Positions 16,335 through 25,097 are shown, counted from the first letter of the stretch. The stretch is 64,000 nucleotides of DNA from JAFGDI01 sp963667715 (GCA_963667715.1 OY763926.1:4030001-4094000); one strand, 5' to 3'. A program made the numbers and translations. The notes: generated by a model not told the origin, from the letters alone.

Positions 16335-18392
16335 TCACTCCCCTGAAGAATACCGCTCCTTCTCATATTCCAGATACCAGCTCACATAATTTCCCTGCTT
16401 AACCTTATTACGTATATTCTCCGCATCCTCTATCCGCTCAGCAAATATCCGGATCGTCTCATCCGGCATACGCCTCAATCCATACCTGCCGACCCGACGA
16501 TCCATCGCCGCCAGCTTACGGTTCAGCCGCCTTATACGTACCGGAACCTTACGCACCTGCCACAACATAATAACCTTCTGCTTAAACCGCTTCGACATTA
16601 GTAAAGTTATAAACACCAGGATCAGGTAACCTGGCACCGTAGTAAACAGCCATTGCAGCGAAAAGTACAATGTATCAGATAGCCACAACCTCAAACCTGC
16701 AATACCTTTCAAGCCAAGAATAACTCGTATCTCCTGAAACTTAAACTTCAGATAGTTCAAATAATTCGACAACAAAGCAACTTCATCATTCACCGACGGC
16801 ATACCACTGGCCGGAGTACTCTCTACCACCACCCACTCGCCCAGCTCATCGTCCCAGGCCTCGGCCCACGCATGCGCATCTCGCTGACGGGCCACCCAGC
16901 AGTCAGTTACCGTATCTCGCTCTGTTACATAATACCCAACAACGTACCGACAAGGAACACCTACCGAACGAAGCAGCAGCACAGTACCAGTCGCAAAATA
17001 CTCACAATATGAATCAACATGATACAGCAGAAAATACTTTATCTGATCTACACTATCCGGAAATTTCGGCGACAGACTATAATGATAGTTCGTCTGAAAA
17101 TACTGCTTTACCTTACTGATCTTCTCACTGCTATTATCACAACCGGCCGTCACCCTTTCCGCCAGATTCACGATCGAACTATCTATACCACCCTCTGGCT
17201 CCTGCAAATATGGCTCTAGCTTCACACTATCCAGCACCCGGCGTACCTTCACCTTTGGTACCGCAGCATGATAATTCGCTCCCGGCAAATGATCGCCCGC
17301 ATAGTCTATCATGGCCGATGGCGAGATAAGCATCTTCTCCGATGGGATCTCAATATAACTTGTCCCTGTCGGCACACATACCCGACCCTGATAACTAAAG
17401 ATCGGCCATACATCGTAATAGTCATAGCTATTACTACTAACCCGACCATTCGGAACAATCTGATCATACTCCAGTAAAAAATCATTATCTGTCTCTCGGC
17501 TCTCATACGGCCACACCGGATGATATTCACTTGGATTAATTATCTTAGACTCATCCTCGATCGCCTGCCAGCTCCTGCCTGTCCAAACTTCATAAGGACG
17601 ACAACGCAGATAGCCGGGGTTAGGTTCCGAAAATACCCTGAAGATAACCTTACGTGACTGCGCTGCCCTGGCCAGCATTATACTATCCAGTTTCGACATC
17701 TGCTCAAACGTTATTGTATCTCGTTCCCGACTGCCGGAGGAGCCGCTGAACAAATGCGGTGCCGGATGATATCTCATTACAAAGTTTGCTATATCATCTC
17801 GATACTTTATCAATGCCGCGCCGCCATAATATCCGATAAATACCGAACTGCCGAATATCAATACGATAACACTCAGCTTCACTCGCATTCCACTAAACTG
17901 ATATGTACTAAATCGCAAGTTCGAATAACAGAAAAACGCCGCCGCAATTACAAACAGCATCGTAAATGTTATCGCCCGCATATCCATTACATTACGACTA
18001 ATAATATTCGGTGCTATCAGAACTGATATTGCCAGAAAGATAATTACGACCGGAGGCAGCCCTTCCTCTTTACGGGCAAAAAAGTAAAAGACACTTATCG
18101 TTATAAAATATCGAGAGATCAGCAGCCATTGCTCCCTGATCGAAGCCGACGACGACCACCCGCCTCCACTATGAGTAGAGCGAAAGTATAATGCAAATAT
18201 TAACGCGATCACCAACAATGCGATAACTTTACGAAACGGCTTCAGCTGGACCTTGATATTTGAAAACGCGCCGATAAATGCCATAAAGATCGCAAACATT
18301 GCAAATGCATCTACCCCGCCGGAATTACAATATCCCAGCGTTATCGCACTTACCGCTACCAGTAAAAGACCAACTATACGATTTCTTTTCAT
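16335..18392 (-). CDS. TgpA-like membrane transglutaminase
   Basis: 685 residues. About six N-terminal membrane helices (to about residue 200) precede a large extracytoplasmic region and a transglutaminase-like domain: catalytic Cys in SYCEYFATG followed by LLRSVGVPCRYVVGYY, His in DAHAWAEAW, and VVVESTP where a third acidic residue is expected (Glu rather than Asp). One more helix near 575-597 and a basic cytoplasmic tail close the protein. The layout matches TgpA/DUF3488 proteins of unknown physiological substrate, often found beside MoxR and DUF58 genes; neither is adjacent here. Repeat C lies 15 bases downstream. Confidence 0.87.
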   Translation of the reverse strand: MKRNRIVGLLLVAVSAITLGYCNSGGVDAFAMFAIFMAFIGAFSNIKVQLKPFRKVIALLVIALIFALYFRSTHSGGGWSSSASIREQWLLISRYFITISVFYFFARKEEGLPPVVIIFLAISVLIAPNIISRNVMDMRAITFTMLFVIAAAFFCYSNLRFSTYQFSGMRVKLSVIVLIFGSSVFIGYYGGAALIKYRDDIANFVMRYHPAPHLFSGSSGSRERDTITFEQMSKLDSIMLARAAQSRKVIFRVFSEPNPGYLRCRPYEVWTGRSWQAIEDESKIINPSEYHPVWPYESRETDNDFLLEYDQIVPNGRVSSNSYDYYDVWPIFSYQGRVCVPTGTSYIEIPSEKMLISPSAMIDYAGDHLPGANYHAAVPKVKVRRVLDSVKLEPYLQEPEGGIDSSIVNLAERVTAGCDNSSEKISKVKQYFQTNYHYSLSPKFPDSVDQIKYFLLYHVDSYCEYFATGTVLLLRSVGVPCRYVVGYYVTERDTVTDCWVARQRDAHAWAEAWDDELGEWVVVESTPASGMPSVNDEVALLSNYLNYLKFKFQEIRVILGLKGIAGLRLWLSDTLYFSLQWLFTTVPGYLILVFITLLMSKRFKQKVIMLWQVRKVPVRIRRLNRKLAAMDRRVGRYGLRRMPDETIRIFAERIEDAENIRNKVKQGNYVSWYLEYEKERYSSGE

Positions 18393-18433
18393 ATTATACC
18401 AGTTCTACAACAGTGTACTAAACAAATGATCGG

Positions 18434-19714
18434 TCAATTCGAACTTCTTCCAAGTCCTCTTATTCGCTCTACCACCACGCACCCGCAAGAATCGCCCCAG
18501 ACATTAACCGTCGTACGGCACATATCCAAAACCCTGTCAACCGCCAGGATCAAGCCTATTCCCTCCGCCGGCAAGCCAACTGCATTCAACACTATCACCA
18601 GCGTAAACAAGCCAGCACTTGGGATCGCAGCCGCCCCGATCGACGCCAGAGTCGCTGTCAGTACGATCATACCCTGCTGAAATATCGTCAAGTCAATACC
18701 ATAAGCCTGAGCTATGAACATCGCCGCCACCGCTTCATACAGTGCCGTCCCATCCATATTGATCGTCGCACCCAAAGGCATAACAAAACTCACCGTCCCC
18801 TCCGACACCCCCGAACGCTTCTCCAGACAATTCATCGTCAGCGGCAAAGTAGCCGCACTACTCGATGTCGAAAACGCCGTCGCCAGTGCCGGACTCACCT
18901 CACCCGCCAGCTTCAATGGCGACTTCCTGCCCAGCACCCATAGCAAGATCGGCAACACAACTATACTATGCAACAATAATGACAGCAGAACCGTAGCCAT
19001 ATACCTCGCCAGACATGACAAGATCGAACTGCCAGACTCCGCCACCGTCACCGCCATTAAAGCAAACGCACCTATCGGTGCTATATACATTATCCAGTTG
19101 GTCAATGTCATCATTGCTTCATTCAGAGATTCAAAAAACCTCTTCAAGGCCTCACCCTTTTCCCCTATCGCTACGATCACTACCCCCAGCAGCAGCGAGA
19201 AAAAAATCACCGACAACATCTTACCATCTGCCATCGCACCTACTATATTAGTCGGAACCAGATCACGCATCAGCGATGTCAACGTCGGGCTGCTATAATT
19301 ATCAAAGTGCTTCGCTGCCACCACCGCATTACCAGCTGTCAACTGCTGACTTACCTCTGGGTCACTTAACGACACACCCTTTCCCGGCTCGATTATATTT
19401 ACCATCACCAGACCAAGAACTATAGCAAACACCGTTGTCATCACATAATAGCCCAGCGTTACCGTACCTATTCTGCTCAATCGAGTCAGATGACCAACAC
19501 TTACCACACCCATTATTATCGAAGAGACGATCAACGGCACAATTATCATCTTCAATAAGCGAATAAATAGATCACCAAACGGCCTGATCATACCCAGCAC
19601 CGCACTCGCCCCTGAACTAAGACCACCAGACTCATCGGTACTGCCAGATAAAACCAGCCCCACCACTAAACCAAGCAAAATACCAACTATTATAAATATC
19701 GCTAGTTTTTTCAT
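18434..19714 (-). CDS. Dicarboxylate/amino acid:cation symporter (DAACS family)
   Basis: 426 residues with eight or more membrane helices and two re-entrant loops. Signatures: the serine-rich loop STSSSAATLPLT, the GATINMDGTALYE motif that binds cation and substrate, and a late LILAVDRVLDMCRTTVNVWG segment with the Asp and Arg that recognise dicarboxylate or glutamate (known for GltPh/GltT). It imports C4-dicarboxylates, glutamate or aspartate with Na+ or H+. The substrate cannot be fixed by eye. Monocistronic, with no related genes next to it. Confidence 0.93.
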   Translation of the reverse strand: MKKLAIFIIVGILLGLVVGLVLSGSTDESGGLSSGASAVLGMIRPFGDLFIRLLKMIIVPLIVSSIIMGVVSVGHLTRLSRIGTVTLGYYVMTTVFAIVLGLVMVNIIEPGKGVSLSDPEVSQQLTAGNAVVAAKHFDNYSSPTLTSLMRDLVPTNIVGAMADGKMLSVIFFSLLLGVVIVAIGEKGEALKRFFESLNEAMMTLTNWIMYIAPIGAFALMAVTVAESGSSILSCLARYMATVLLSLLLHSIVVLPILLWVLGRKSPLKLAGEVSPALATAFSTSSSAATLPLTMNCLEKRSGVSEGTVSFVMPLGATINMDGTALYEAVAAMFIAQAYGIDLTIFQQGMIVLTATLASIGAAAIPSAGLFTLVIVLNAVGLPAEGIGLILAVDRVLDMCRTTVNVWGDSCGCVVVERIRGLGRSSN

Positions 19715-20027
19715 TCATACTCCCAGCAGAAAACATGCACAAAACACTTCCATATAACCTTTTATTTTTAACCTTTTGACATTAACAACATTATAACCGC
19801 TTACTCATCAAACCTCAAGCAACCACACCAGCTACCCAATACCACTTCCATTGCAACAAACAGCAAATCACAAAACGCAACATAAACAACCAAAATACAG
19901 ACACTTACAACCCTGCATCCCCCATCACTACCCCACAATAGCAAGCTAAACTGATCTTCATAATAAGTAAACCATCTGTGAAGACTAAAAAAAACATACT
20001 ATTGCCATGAAAAAATCAATATCTTGT
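19715..20027. other. Intergenic region, no gene seen
   Basis: About 310 AT-rich bases upstream of the symporter and of rubredoxin. It holds TAACCTTTTATTTTTAACCT-type units related to repeat B and nothing else I can name. Confidence 0.5.
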
Positions 20028-20057
20028 TTGATAATTACCGATTATTCTGTTTATAAT
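20028..20057 (+). promoter_or_regulatory. Rubredoxin gene promoter
   Basis: TTGATA (20028-20033) and TATAAT (20052-20057) are 18 bases apart. The leader would be about 52 bases, with an AAGGAA ribosome site at 20102-20107 before the ATG at 20116. Confidence 0.65.
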
Positions 20058-20115
20058 AACCTGATGTTAAAGTGAATAACTTATATTTAGTTTGTTTTTT
20101 TAAGGAAGTATTACT

Positions 20116-20274
20116 ATGGAAAAATACAGATGCGTTTTATGCGGATATATCTATGACCCTGCTGAAGGGGACCCTGACAACGATATCAATCCAGGCACAC
20201 CATTTTCTGAACTGCCTGAAGATTGGACCTGCCCAGAATGTGGCGCTGGTCTTGACGAATTCGAAGCTGCCTAA
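20116..20274 (+). CDS. Rubredoxin
   Basis: 52 residues, the normal rubredoxin length. Two CxxCG knuckles, CVLCGY near residues 6-11 and CPECGA near 39-44, bind one iron. The aromatic and Asp-rich segment YDPAEGDPDNDINPGTPF between them is typical. It is a small cytoplasmic electron carrier, often serving superoxide reductase, rubrerythrin or rubredoxin:oxygen oxidoreductase in anaerobes (known); no such partner is adjacent. It has its own promoter and SD site and is followed by a 6S-like RNA. Confidence 0.97.
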   Translation: MEKYRCVLCGYIYDPAEGDPDNDINPGTPFSELPEDWTCPECGAGLDEFEAA

Positions 20275-20338
20275 TAGCAGTTATTGCCACTCAGTATGAA
20301 TCATATTTATTCTACTGATACGCATATCGTAAAAGCTA

Positions 20339-20514
20339 AGGTAACCTCTAATAATTGCTTTCGTGGCGAAAACGAGGATTGTTTTTTACTGACAAGGAAC
20401 GAAGAACCGGGCATATTGACCCCGAAGTACATCGGGGTTCACGGTTCTTTGTGACGTAGCTCAGGAAAAATCAAGACCGTTTGTAGCCCGGAATGAATTA
20501 TTAGAGGTTTACCT
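20339..20514 (+). ncRNA. 6S-like RNA candidate
   Basis: About 176 bases fold into one long rod. An 18-bp closing stem pairs 20339-20356 with 20496-20514 (AACCTCTAATAATT with AATTATTAGAGGTT; one bulge). An open central region of 20 and 23 bases follows, whose 5' side can form a small TTTCG-tgg-CGAAA hairpin. Then comes a second stem, 20377-20392 with 20461-20472, and an apical arm with AAGAACCG/CGGTTCTT and ACCCCGA/TCGGGGT. Closing stem, central bubble, long apical arm and length fit 6S RNA, which binds RNA polymerase holoenzyme by mimicking an open promoter (known). A terminator starts two bases later. Alternative: a MITE-like inverted repeat. Confidence 0.5.
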
Positions 20515-20515
20515 C

Positions 20516-20556
20516 AGGTTTGAGCTATCCTATGGATTATGCTCAAACCTTTTTTT
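20516..20556 (+). terminator. Rho-independent terminator of the 6S-like RNA
   Basis: A perfect 10-bp stem AGGTTTGAGC / GCTCAAACCT, with a 15-base loop that can itself pair ATCC/GGAT, is followed by six or more T. It directly follows the closing stem of the RNA. Confidence 0.9.
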
Positions 20557-21005
20557 ATGCACTACGATTCCCCCGCCCCACAAAAAAAACCCTTTTTTAT
20601 TTAAATATATCATTTCCCTTTTTTGTTCCCCACATACTTTCCACATAAAACTAACAACTTTTCCACAAACTCTTATTATACAACATCTTGTATGACCAGT
20701 TATTGGACCTTCCAACTGCCTCTTAGTTAAAACTAGCTAACCTTGTTAAAATAGATAAGAATCAATAGTCCTATAATTGTTAATGCAGGTCCGCTTTTAC
20801 TAGTAAAAACACTGTTTTTTATATTAGTAACAGTTATAAAATAGTTTTTTTATAGCAATTATTACTCAAGTTTTTTTATACTATACGTCGATATACTATC
20901 TGTCAGGTGGGCAGCAGAACCCTATACCTGGCACTATATATTGTGGCTGTGGAGGCAGCCTTTGTGGGTAAGTTGTTTTACTATGCAGACATTACGGAGT
21001 AAGTC
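20557..21005. other. Intergenic region before flgM
   Basis: About 450 AT-rich bases. Seen: two DnaA-box-like words (CTTTCCACA at 20637, TTTTCCACA at 20659), a weak DtxR-box-like word (AGTTAA-N6-CTAACC, 20725-20742), a candidate sigma28 promoter near 20866-20894 and a GGCTG..CAGCC hairpin near 20944. No gene. Confidence 0.5.
20866..20894 (+). promoter_or_regulatory. Possible sigma28-type promoter of flgM
   Basis: TCAAGTTT (20866-20873) and GTCGATAT (20887-20894), 13 bases apart, resemble the flagellar TAAAGTTT / GCCGATAA boxes, with longer spacing than in E. coli. Supported mainly by the downstream flgM gene. Confidence 0.35.
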
Positions 21006-21305
21006 ATGAACAACATTAGTAATAGAATTGGCAGTGCGTTTACATCGATCCATACACTGAATAAAGCTGATAAGCTTCAGTCTCAACAGGATCAGCAAAT
21101 TGACCTTAGCTACAATGATAGTAGTGAAGATCAGGTCGAGATTTCTGAAAGAGCCAGATTTCTCAGTAAGATCGCATCTATGCCGGATATCAGACAGGAA
21201 AAGGTCGATCAGGTTAAACAACAATTAACCGACGGCACCTACGATATAAACGGTAAATTATCCGTTGCTTTTGACAGATTATTTGCCGAGGAAGCTGGAT
21301 TCTGA
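21006..21305 (+). CDS. flgM: Anti-sigma28 factor FlgM
   Basis: 99 residues. The C-terminal half matches FlgM: VEISERARFLSKI, then MPDIRQEKVDQVKQQLTDGT followed by YDINGKLSVAFDRLF. The N-terminal half is polar and likely disordered. FlgM holds the flagellar sigma factor inactive until it is exported through the finished hook (known). ACGGAG stands upstream of the ATG. A strong terminator follows, so the gene appears monocistronic. The flagellin gene about 6 kb downstream carries a sigma28-like promoter, the expected target. Confidence 0.88.
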   Translation: MNNISNRIGSAFTSIHTLNKADKLQSQQDQQIDLSYNDSSEDQVEISERARFLSKIASMPDIRQEKVDQVKQQLTDGTYDINGKLSVAFDRLFAEEAGF

Positions 21306-21333
21306 TTAGTTCACGGATGATATAATGGGTTAC

Positions 21334-21368
21334 AGGCAGTCTTGTTTTTTAAGACTGCCTTTTTTTTG
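21334..21368 (+). terminator. Rho-independent terminator of flgM
   Basis: A perfect 10-bp stem AGGCAGTCTT / AAGACTGCCT with a 7-base loop is followed by a run of eight T. Confidence 0.93.
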
Positions 21369-21400
21369 ATATATTCAATGCACATAAAAGGTTAATTAAC

Positions 21401-21664
21401 ATGGAAATAAGTGAATTTCAACAATACATAAAAGACAAATACTACGAAGTTGACAGCAAACGCGGAACAGCAGCTACTTTCATGTGGTTTATCGAAGAAA
21501 TTGGAGAACTCGCTACCGGCCTCGCTGGCAGTGACCATGAAAACAAGATCGAAGAGTTCGGTGATGTTATCGCCTGGCTTTGCACTCTCGCCAATATAAA
21601 TAACATCGACCTCGAAGATGCCCTGCAAAGCTATATAAACAAAAACCACACCACCCACAAATAA
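21401..21664 (+). CDS. MazG-like nucleotide pyrophosphohydrolase
   Basis: 87 residues, the size of single-domain MazG-like proteins. The metal-binding motifs EEIGEL (helix 2) and EEFGDVIAWL (helix 3) give the E-x-x-E..E-x-x-D pattern of the all-alpha NTP pyrophosphohydrolase fold. Such enzymes hydrolyse NTPs or dNTPs to monophosphates and often act in house cleaning (known); the substrate is unknown. No clear SD site; it lies between the flgM terminator and the iron regulator. Confidence 0.87.
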   Translation: MEISEFQQYIKDKYYEVDSKRGTAATFMWFIEEIGELATGLAGSDHENKIEEFGDVIAWLCTLANINNIDLEDALQSYINKNHTTHK

Positions 21665-21857
21665 CATAAACATCTATATATAACTACATTACAGCGAATA
21701 CACATCAACCGCCCCACCCTTGTCATATATTTATCATTTTCCACTCATATCTATATTTTATCATGTCTATAATCAAATACCTGACAATATTAACACAATA
21801 TTCTCAGGTCAATGATTGGTAATTGTTACTATTTTTAATAAAATTATTAAATTAGAC

Positions 21858-21886
21858 TTGCAAAGTTAGGCTAAACTAACTATATT
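21858..21886 (+). promoter_or_regulatory. Iron-regulated promoter with DtxR-type operator in the spacer
   Basis: TTGCAA (21858-21863) and TATATT (21881-21886) are 17 bases apart. The spacer is filled by the inverted repeat AGTTAG-GCTAAA-CTAACT (21864-21881). The same AGTTAG-N6-CTAAC box is found before feoB. A bound repressor would cover both promoter boxes. The expected start is near 21893, 19 bases before the regulator ATG. Confidence 0.8.
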
Positions 21887-21911
21887 AGAGCCCGCTTAGA
21901 GAAAGTGTATT

Positions 21912-22658
21912 ATGACTAGCAAAAACAAACAACTTAGTGCAAGCCTTGAAGACTATCTGGAAACTATTTTCTGGATCGCATCTGACAATGGCGTCGCCCG
22001 GGCAAAAGACATTGCCCAAAAGCTTAATGTTAAGGCCGGCTCGGTTACCGGGGCACTTCAGATGCTCTCCAAAACCGGACATATTAACTATGCCCCTTAT
22101 GAAGTCATCACACTCACTGAAAAAGGGAAAACCGTTGCTCAGGAAGTTATCAAAAAACATGAAACCCTCAAAAACTTCTTCGTTGAGATTCTCGGCATAA
22201 CAGACACTATCGCCGAAGACGGAGCCTGCAAAATGGAACACTCCGTACCCGACGAAATTATATCCAGACTTATTATGTTTTCCCAATTTGTTAAATCATG
22301 CCCTACCTGCGGCAAAAACTGGATTGAAAAATTTCAGGAACATTGTAATAATACCAACACTAATGACAAATGCCTGGACTGCCAGGAAAACTGTACTAAA
22401 GAAAATAGATCGGAGAATAATTTGGAAACTAATATTTCCAGGTCAATACTCAGCGTTGAACCGGGTAGCAAGTGTGTAGTTCAAAGCGTTAAAAGAGGGG
22501 CTTCTGCTTCCAAGCGTCTTGCCGAAATGGGCATCAGCCGCGGCACCGTTATCGAAGTCGAAAGAGTTGCCCCTCTTGGTGACCCGATTGAGATAAAGGT
22601 CAAAGGCTACCATCTTTCCATCCGCAAGAACGAAGCTGAAAATATTATCGTTGAATAA
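21912..22658 (+). CDS. DtxR-family iron-dependent regulator with Cys-rich insert and FeoA domain
   Basis: 248 residues. Residues 1-70 form a DtxR winged helix (ASLEDYLETIFWIA, AKDIAQKLNVKAGSVTGALQ). Residues 75-125 are the dimer domain with metal-ligand candidates (HETLKNFFVEIL, CKMEHSVPDEI). Residues 130-160 carry six Cys (CPTCGKNW..HC...CLDCQENC), not usual in DtxR. Residues 172-248 are a FeoA/SH3-like domain (KRLAEMGISRGTVIEVERVA). It should repress its own promoter and feoB when iron is replete, through the boxes at 21864 and 22687 (inference). No separate feoA is present, so this domain may also serve FeoB. The Cys cluster could hold zinc or an Fe-S cluster. Confidence 0.88.
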   Translation: MTSKNKQLSASLEDYLETIFWIASDNGVARAKDIAQKLNVKAGSVTGALQMLSKTGHINYAPYEVITLTEKGKTVAQEVIKKHETLKNFFVEILGITDTIAEDGACKMEHSVPDEIISRLIMFSQFVKSCPTCGKNWIEKFQEHCNNTNTNDKCLDCQENCTKENRSENNLETNISRSILSVEPGSKCVVQSVKRGASASKRLAEMGISRGTVIEVERVAPLGDPIEIKVKGYHLSIRKNEAENIIVE

Positions 22659-22686
22659 ACCAATTAACATATTTTTTTAACTACAA

Positions 22687-22704
22687 AGTTAGGCCCAACT
22701 AACA
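22687..22704 (+). promoter_or_regulatory. Second DtxR-type operator, before feoB
   Basis: AGTTAG-GCCCAA-CTAACA has the same arms and 6-base spacer as the box at 21864. It lies 20 bases upstream of the feoB ATG, with AAGGA between them, so a bound repressor would block either an internal promoter or read-through. Confidence 0.75.
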
Positions 22705-22724
22705 ACCTCTTCCAAGGAAATACA

Positions 22725-24932
22725 ATGTCATCTAAAAAGATCACTGTTGCTATTGCCGGCAATCCGAACAGCGGCAAAACCACTATCTTCAACGCTCTTA
22801 CTGGTGCTCGCCAGCATGTAGGTAATTATTCCGGCGTGACCGTTGAACGTAAAGAAGGTACCAGAGTATATAAAGGTTACGAAATAAATTTCGTTGACCT
22901 ACCCGGCACATACTCGCTCGCCGCTAACTCTGTCGAAGAAGTTGTCGCCAGGGATTACCTTATCCTTGAAAAACCTGACGTAGTTGTAAATGTGATCGAT
23001 GCCGGAAACTTTGAAAGAAACCTGTACCTCTCTACTCAGGTTGTCGAACTTAATGTACCACTGGTACTCGCTCTTAACATGGCTGACCTGGCTGAAAAAC
23101 AAGGACTCACTTTCGATAAAAAAAAGCTCGGTAAGTTCTTTAACGCTGAAGTTGTCTCTACCATTGGCTCAAAAGGCTTCGGACTCAACGACCTGCTCGA
23201 TGCCGTTATTGCAAAATCAGAGCAACACGACAATAGCAGCAGCGAACACCTGATCAACTACGGCGAAGACATTGAAAAAGAACTCGAAAAACTCGCCGAC
23301 ATAGTTGACCGCGAACACGCTCTTGCCGCCAAGTACGGCAATCGCTGGCTCTCGCTCAAAATGCTTGAACAAGACCCGGACATTATGAGCAAAGGACATA
23401 AACAGGAAGTGCTCGACGCCGTTGATAGTAGCATCGCCAAGCTCGACCGAATCTTCGGTGACCACCCTGAAGTTGTCATCGCAGAAAAACGTTACGGTTT
23501 CATCTCAGGGATCTTCGGCCAGTGCGTAACTCTCACCGCACAGAAACATCACGACATCAGCGACACTATCGACAAAGTACTGCTCAACCGCATACTTGGA
23601 CTGCCGATCTTCTTCGCTCTTATGTATATCGTATTCTCGCTGGTATTCCTCGCTGGAGACCCGCTTATGGGTCATATCGAATCACTATTCGAATGGCTAT
23701 CTGGAACCATCTCTTCTTTCTGGCCGGCCGACACCGACAGCCAGCTAAAGTCACTGCTCGTTGACGGTATAATCGGCGGAGTCGGAGGAGTGGTTATATT
23801 CCTGCCCAATATCGTACTTCTCTTCCTGGCCATATCAATACTGGAAGACTCCGGCTATATGGCGAGAGCCGCTTTCATCATGGACCGCGTTATGAAAAAG
23901 ATCGGACTACACGGCAGAAGCTTTATCCCTATGGTTATCGGCTTTGGCTGTACTGTACCAGCTATCATGGGTACCCGTATCCTCGAAGACCGCAAAAGCA
24001 GATTCACAACTATACTAATTCTGCCGCTTATGAGCTGCGGTGCCAGACTGCCGATCTATTCACTTATTATACCCGCCTTCTTCCCCAAGGAATGGCGAAG
24101 CTTCACCCTTTGGATAATGTACATTATAGGTATAGTCACAGCTATCATCGCCGCTACTATACTAAGACGAACTCTATTCAAAGGTGAAACCGGAATCTTC
24201 CTCATGGAGCTGCCGCCCTACCGTACCCCAACTGCTCGCGGACTTATGATTCACATCTGGGAAAGAAGCTGGCTATACCTTAAAAAAGCCGGTACTACCC
24301 TGCTTGCTATATCGATAGTACTCTGGGCTCTCTCCACCTATCCAAAAGCGCCAGATGATATGCTCTCCGGACTATCCGAAGAAGCCGCACAGCAGACATC
24401 ACTTCAATATTCCATCGCCGGACGCGTTGGAACCTTTATGGAACCGGCACTAAAACCGCTCGGCTTTGACTACCGTGTTGGCACTGCTCTCATCGGAGCT
24501 CTGGCCGCAAAAGAAGTATTCGTAGCTCAGATGGGTATCGTCTTCTCTATAGGTGACGCAGACGAAAACCTCACCGCTGACGAAGACTCAAGCCTGGAAA
24601 ATTACACGCCATTACAGAAAAAACTGCAAGCCAGCTATACGCCGCTAAAAGCTTTCTGTATCATGCTCTTCTGCCTGATCAGTGCTCCGTGTGTTGCAAC
24701 CCTCGCTATCAGCAAGCGTGAAACCGGCTCCTGGAAATGGGCCACTGGCCAGTTCCTCGGACTCACTCTTCTGGCATACCTTATGACTTTAACCGTATAC
24801 CAGGTTGGCTCTGCACTCAATATCGGAACCGGCTCTTACAAAACCGCCGCTCAGGTGCAAACCCCAACCACTACCGACAGCACCACAACGGCGACAAAAC
24901 CACTACCGATAAATAATAGTTCAAATTACTAA
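22725..24932 (+). CDS. feoB: Ferrous iron transporter FeoB
   Basis: 735 residues. The N-terminal G domain has G1 GNPNSGKT (12-19), G2 region GVTVERKEG, G3 DLPGTYSL and G4 NMAD, followed by a helical guanine-dissociation-inhibitor-like domain. The membrane part from about 290 shows two related gate blocks with conserved Cys (FIPMVIGFGCTVPAIMGTRI; FCIMLFCLISAPCVATLAI). FeoB imports Fe2+ across the inner membrane in a GTP-dependent way (known). The last 30 residues are Thr-rich and divergent. It follows the DtxR-FeoA gene by 66 bases and is followed by the small Cys-rich protein, one iron operon. Confidence 0.97.
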   Translation: MSSKKITVAIAGNPNSGKTTIFNALTGARQHVGNYSGVTVERKEGTRVYKGYEINFVDLPGTYSLAANSVEEVVARDYLILEKPDVVVNVIDAGNFERNLYLSTQVVELNVPLVLALNMADLAEKQGLTFDKKKLGKFFNAEVVSTIGSKGFGLNDLLDAVIAKSEQHDNSSSEHLINYGEDIEKELEKLADIVDREHALAAKYGNRWLSLKMLEQDPDIMSKGHKQEVLDAVDSSIAKLDRIFGDHPEVVIAEKRYGFISGIFGQCVTLTAQKHHDISDTIDKVLLNRILGLPIFFALMYIVFSLVFLAGDPLMGHIESLFEWLSGTISSFWPADTDSQLKSLLVDGIIGGVGGVVIFLPNIVLLFLAISILEDSGYMARAAFIMDRVMKKIGLHGRSFIPMVIGFGCTVPAIMGTRILEDRKSRFTTILILPLMSCGARLPIYSLIIPAFFPKEWRSFTLWIMYIIGIVTAIIAATILRRTLFKGETGIFLMELPPYRTPTARGLMIHIWERSWLYLKKAGTTLLAISIVLWALSTYPKAPDDMLSGLSEEAAQQTSLQYSIAGRVGTFMEPALKPLGFDYRVGTALIGALAAKEVFVAQMGIVFSIGDADENLTADEDSSLENYTPLQKKLQASYTPLKAFCIMLFCLISAPCVATLAISKRETGSWKWATGQFLGLTLLAYLMTLTVYQVGSALNIGTGSYKTAAQVQTPTTTDSTTTATKPLPINNSSNY

Positions 24933-24965
24933 TATACTCATTACTGCCCTTGAAAAGGATTACAA

Positions 24966-25097
24966 ATGGATACTATCATAATAATTGCTTCTATTGTAAT
25001 TGCAGGCATTTACCTCATCTGCCATTATCGCAGAATTCAGCAGAGTAAAACCACCTGCTGTGGTAACTGCAAATGCCGTAGTAAAGTAACTGACTAA
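24966..25097 (+). CDS. FeoB-associated Cys-rich membrane protein
   Basis: 43 residues. One N-terminal membrane helix (about 3-20) is followed by a basic stretch and a CCGNCKC cluster, the layout of the small FeoB-associated Cys-rich family. These proteins occur directly after feoB and are thought to assist ferrous transport; the mechanism is not established. AAAGGA stands about seven bases before the ATG, and the gene follows feoB by 33 bases. Confidence 0.85.
   Translation: MDTIIIIASIVIAGIYLICHYRRIQQSKTTCCGNCKCRSKVTD

Noticed and set aside
20339..20514. Reading the 6S-like element as an insertion element with terminal inverted repeats
   Set aside because: No target duplication seen and a dedicated terminator follows directly; kept only as an alternative.
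20637..20667. DnaA-box-like words (CTTTCCACA, TTTTCCACA) in AT-rich DNA, as at a replication origin
   Set aside because: Only two imperfect boxes and none of dnaA, dnaN, gidA or parA nearby; AT-rich DNA gives such words by chance.
20725..20742. Third DtxR-like box AGTTAA-N6-CTAACC
   Set aside because: Two mismatches to the two good boxes and no gene start close downstream.
20930..20950. Sigma54-like TGGCAC..TTGT before flgM
   Set aside because: Spacing is off by one and the -12 GC is missing; the sigma28-like box is a better, though weak, option.
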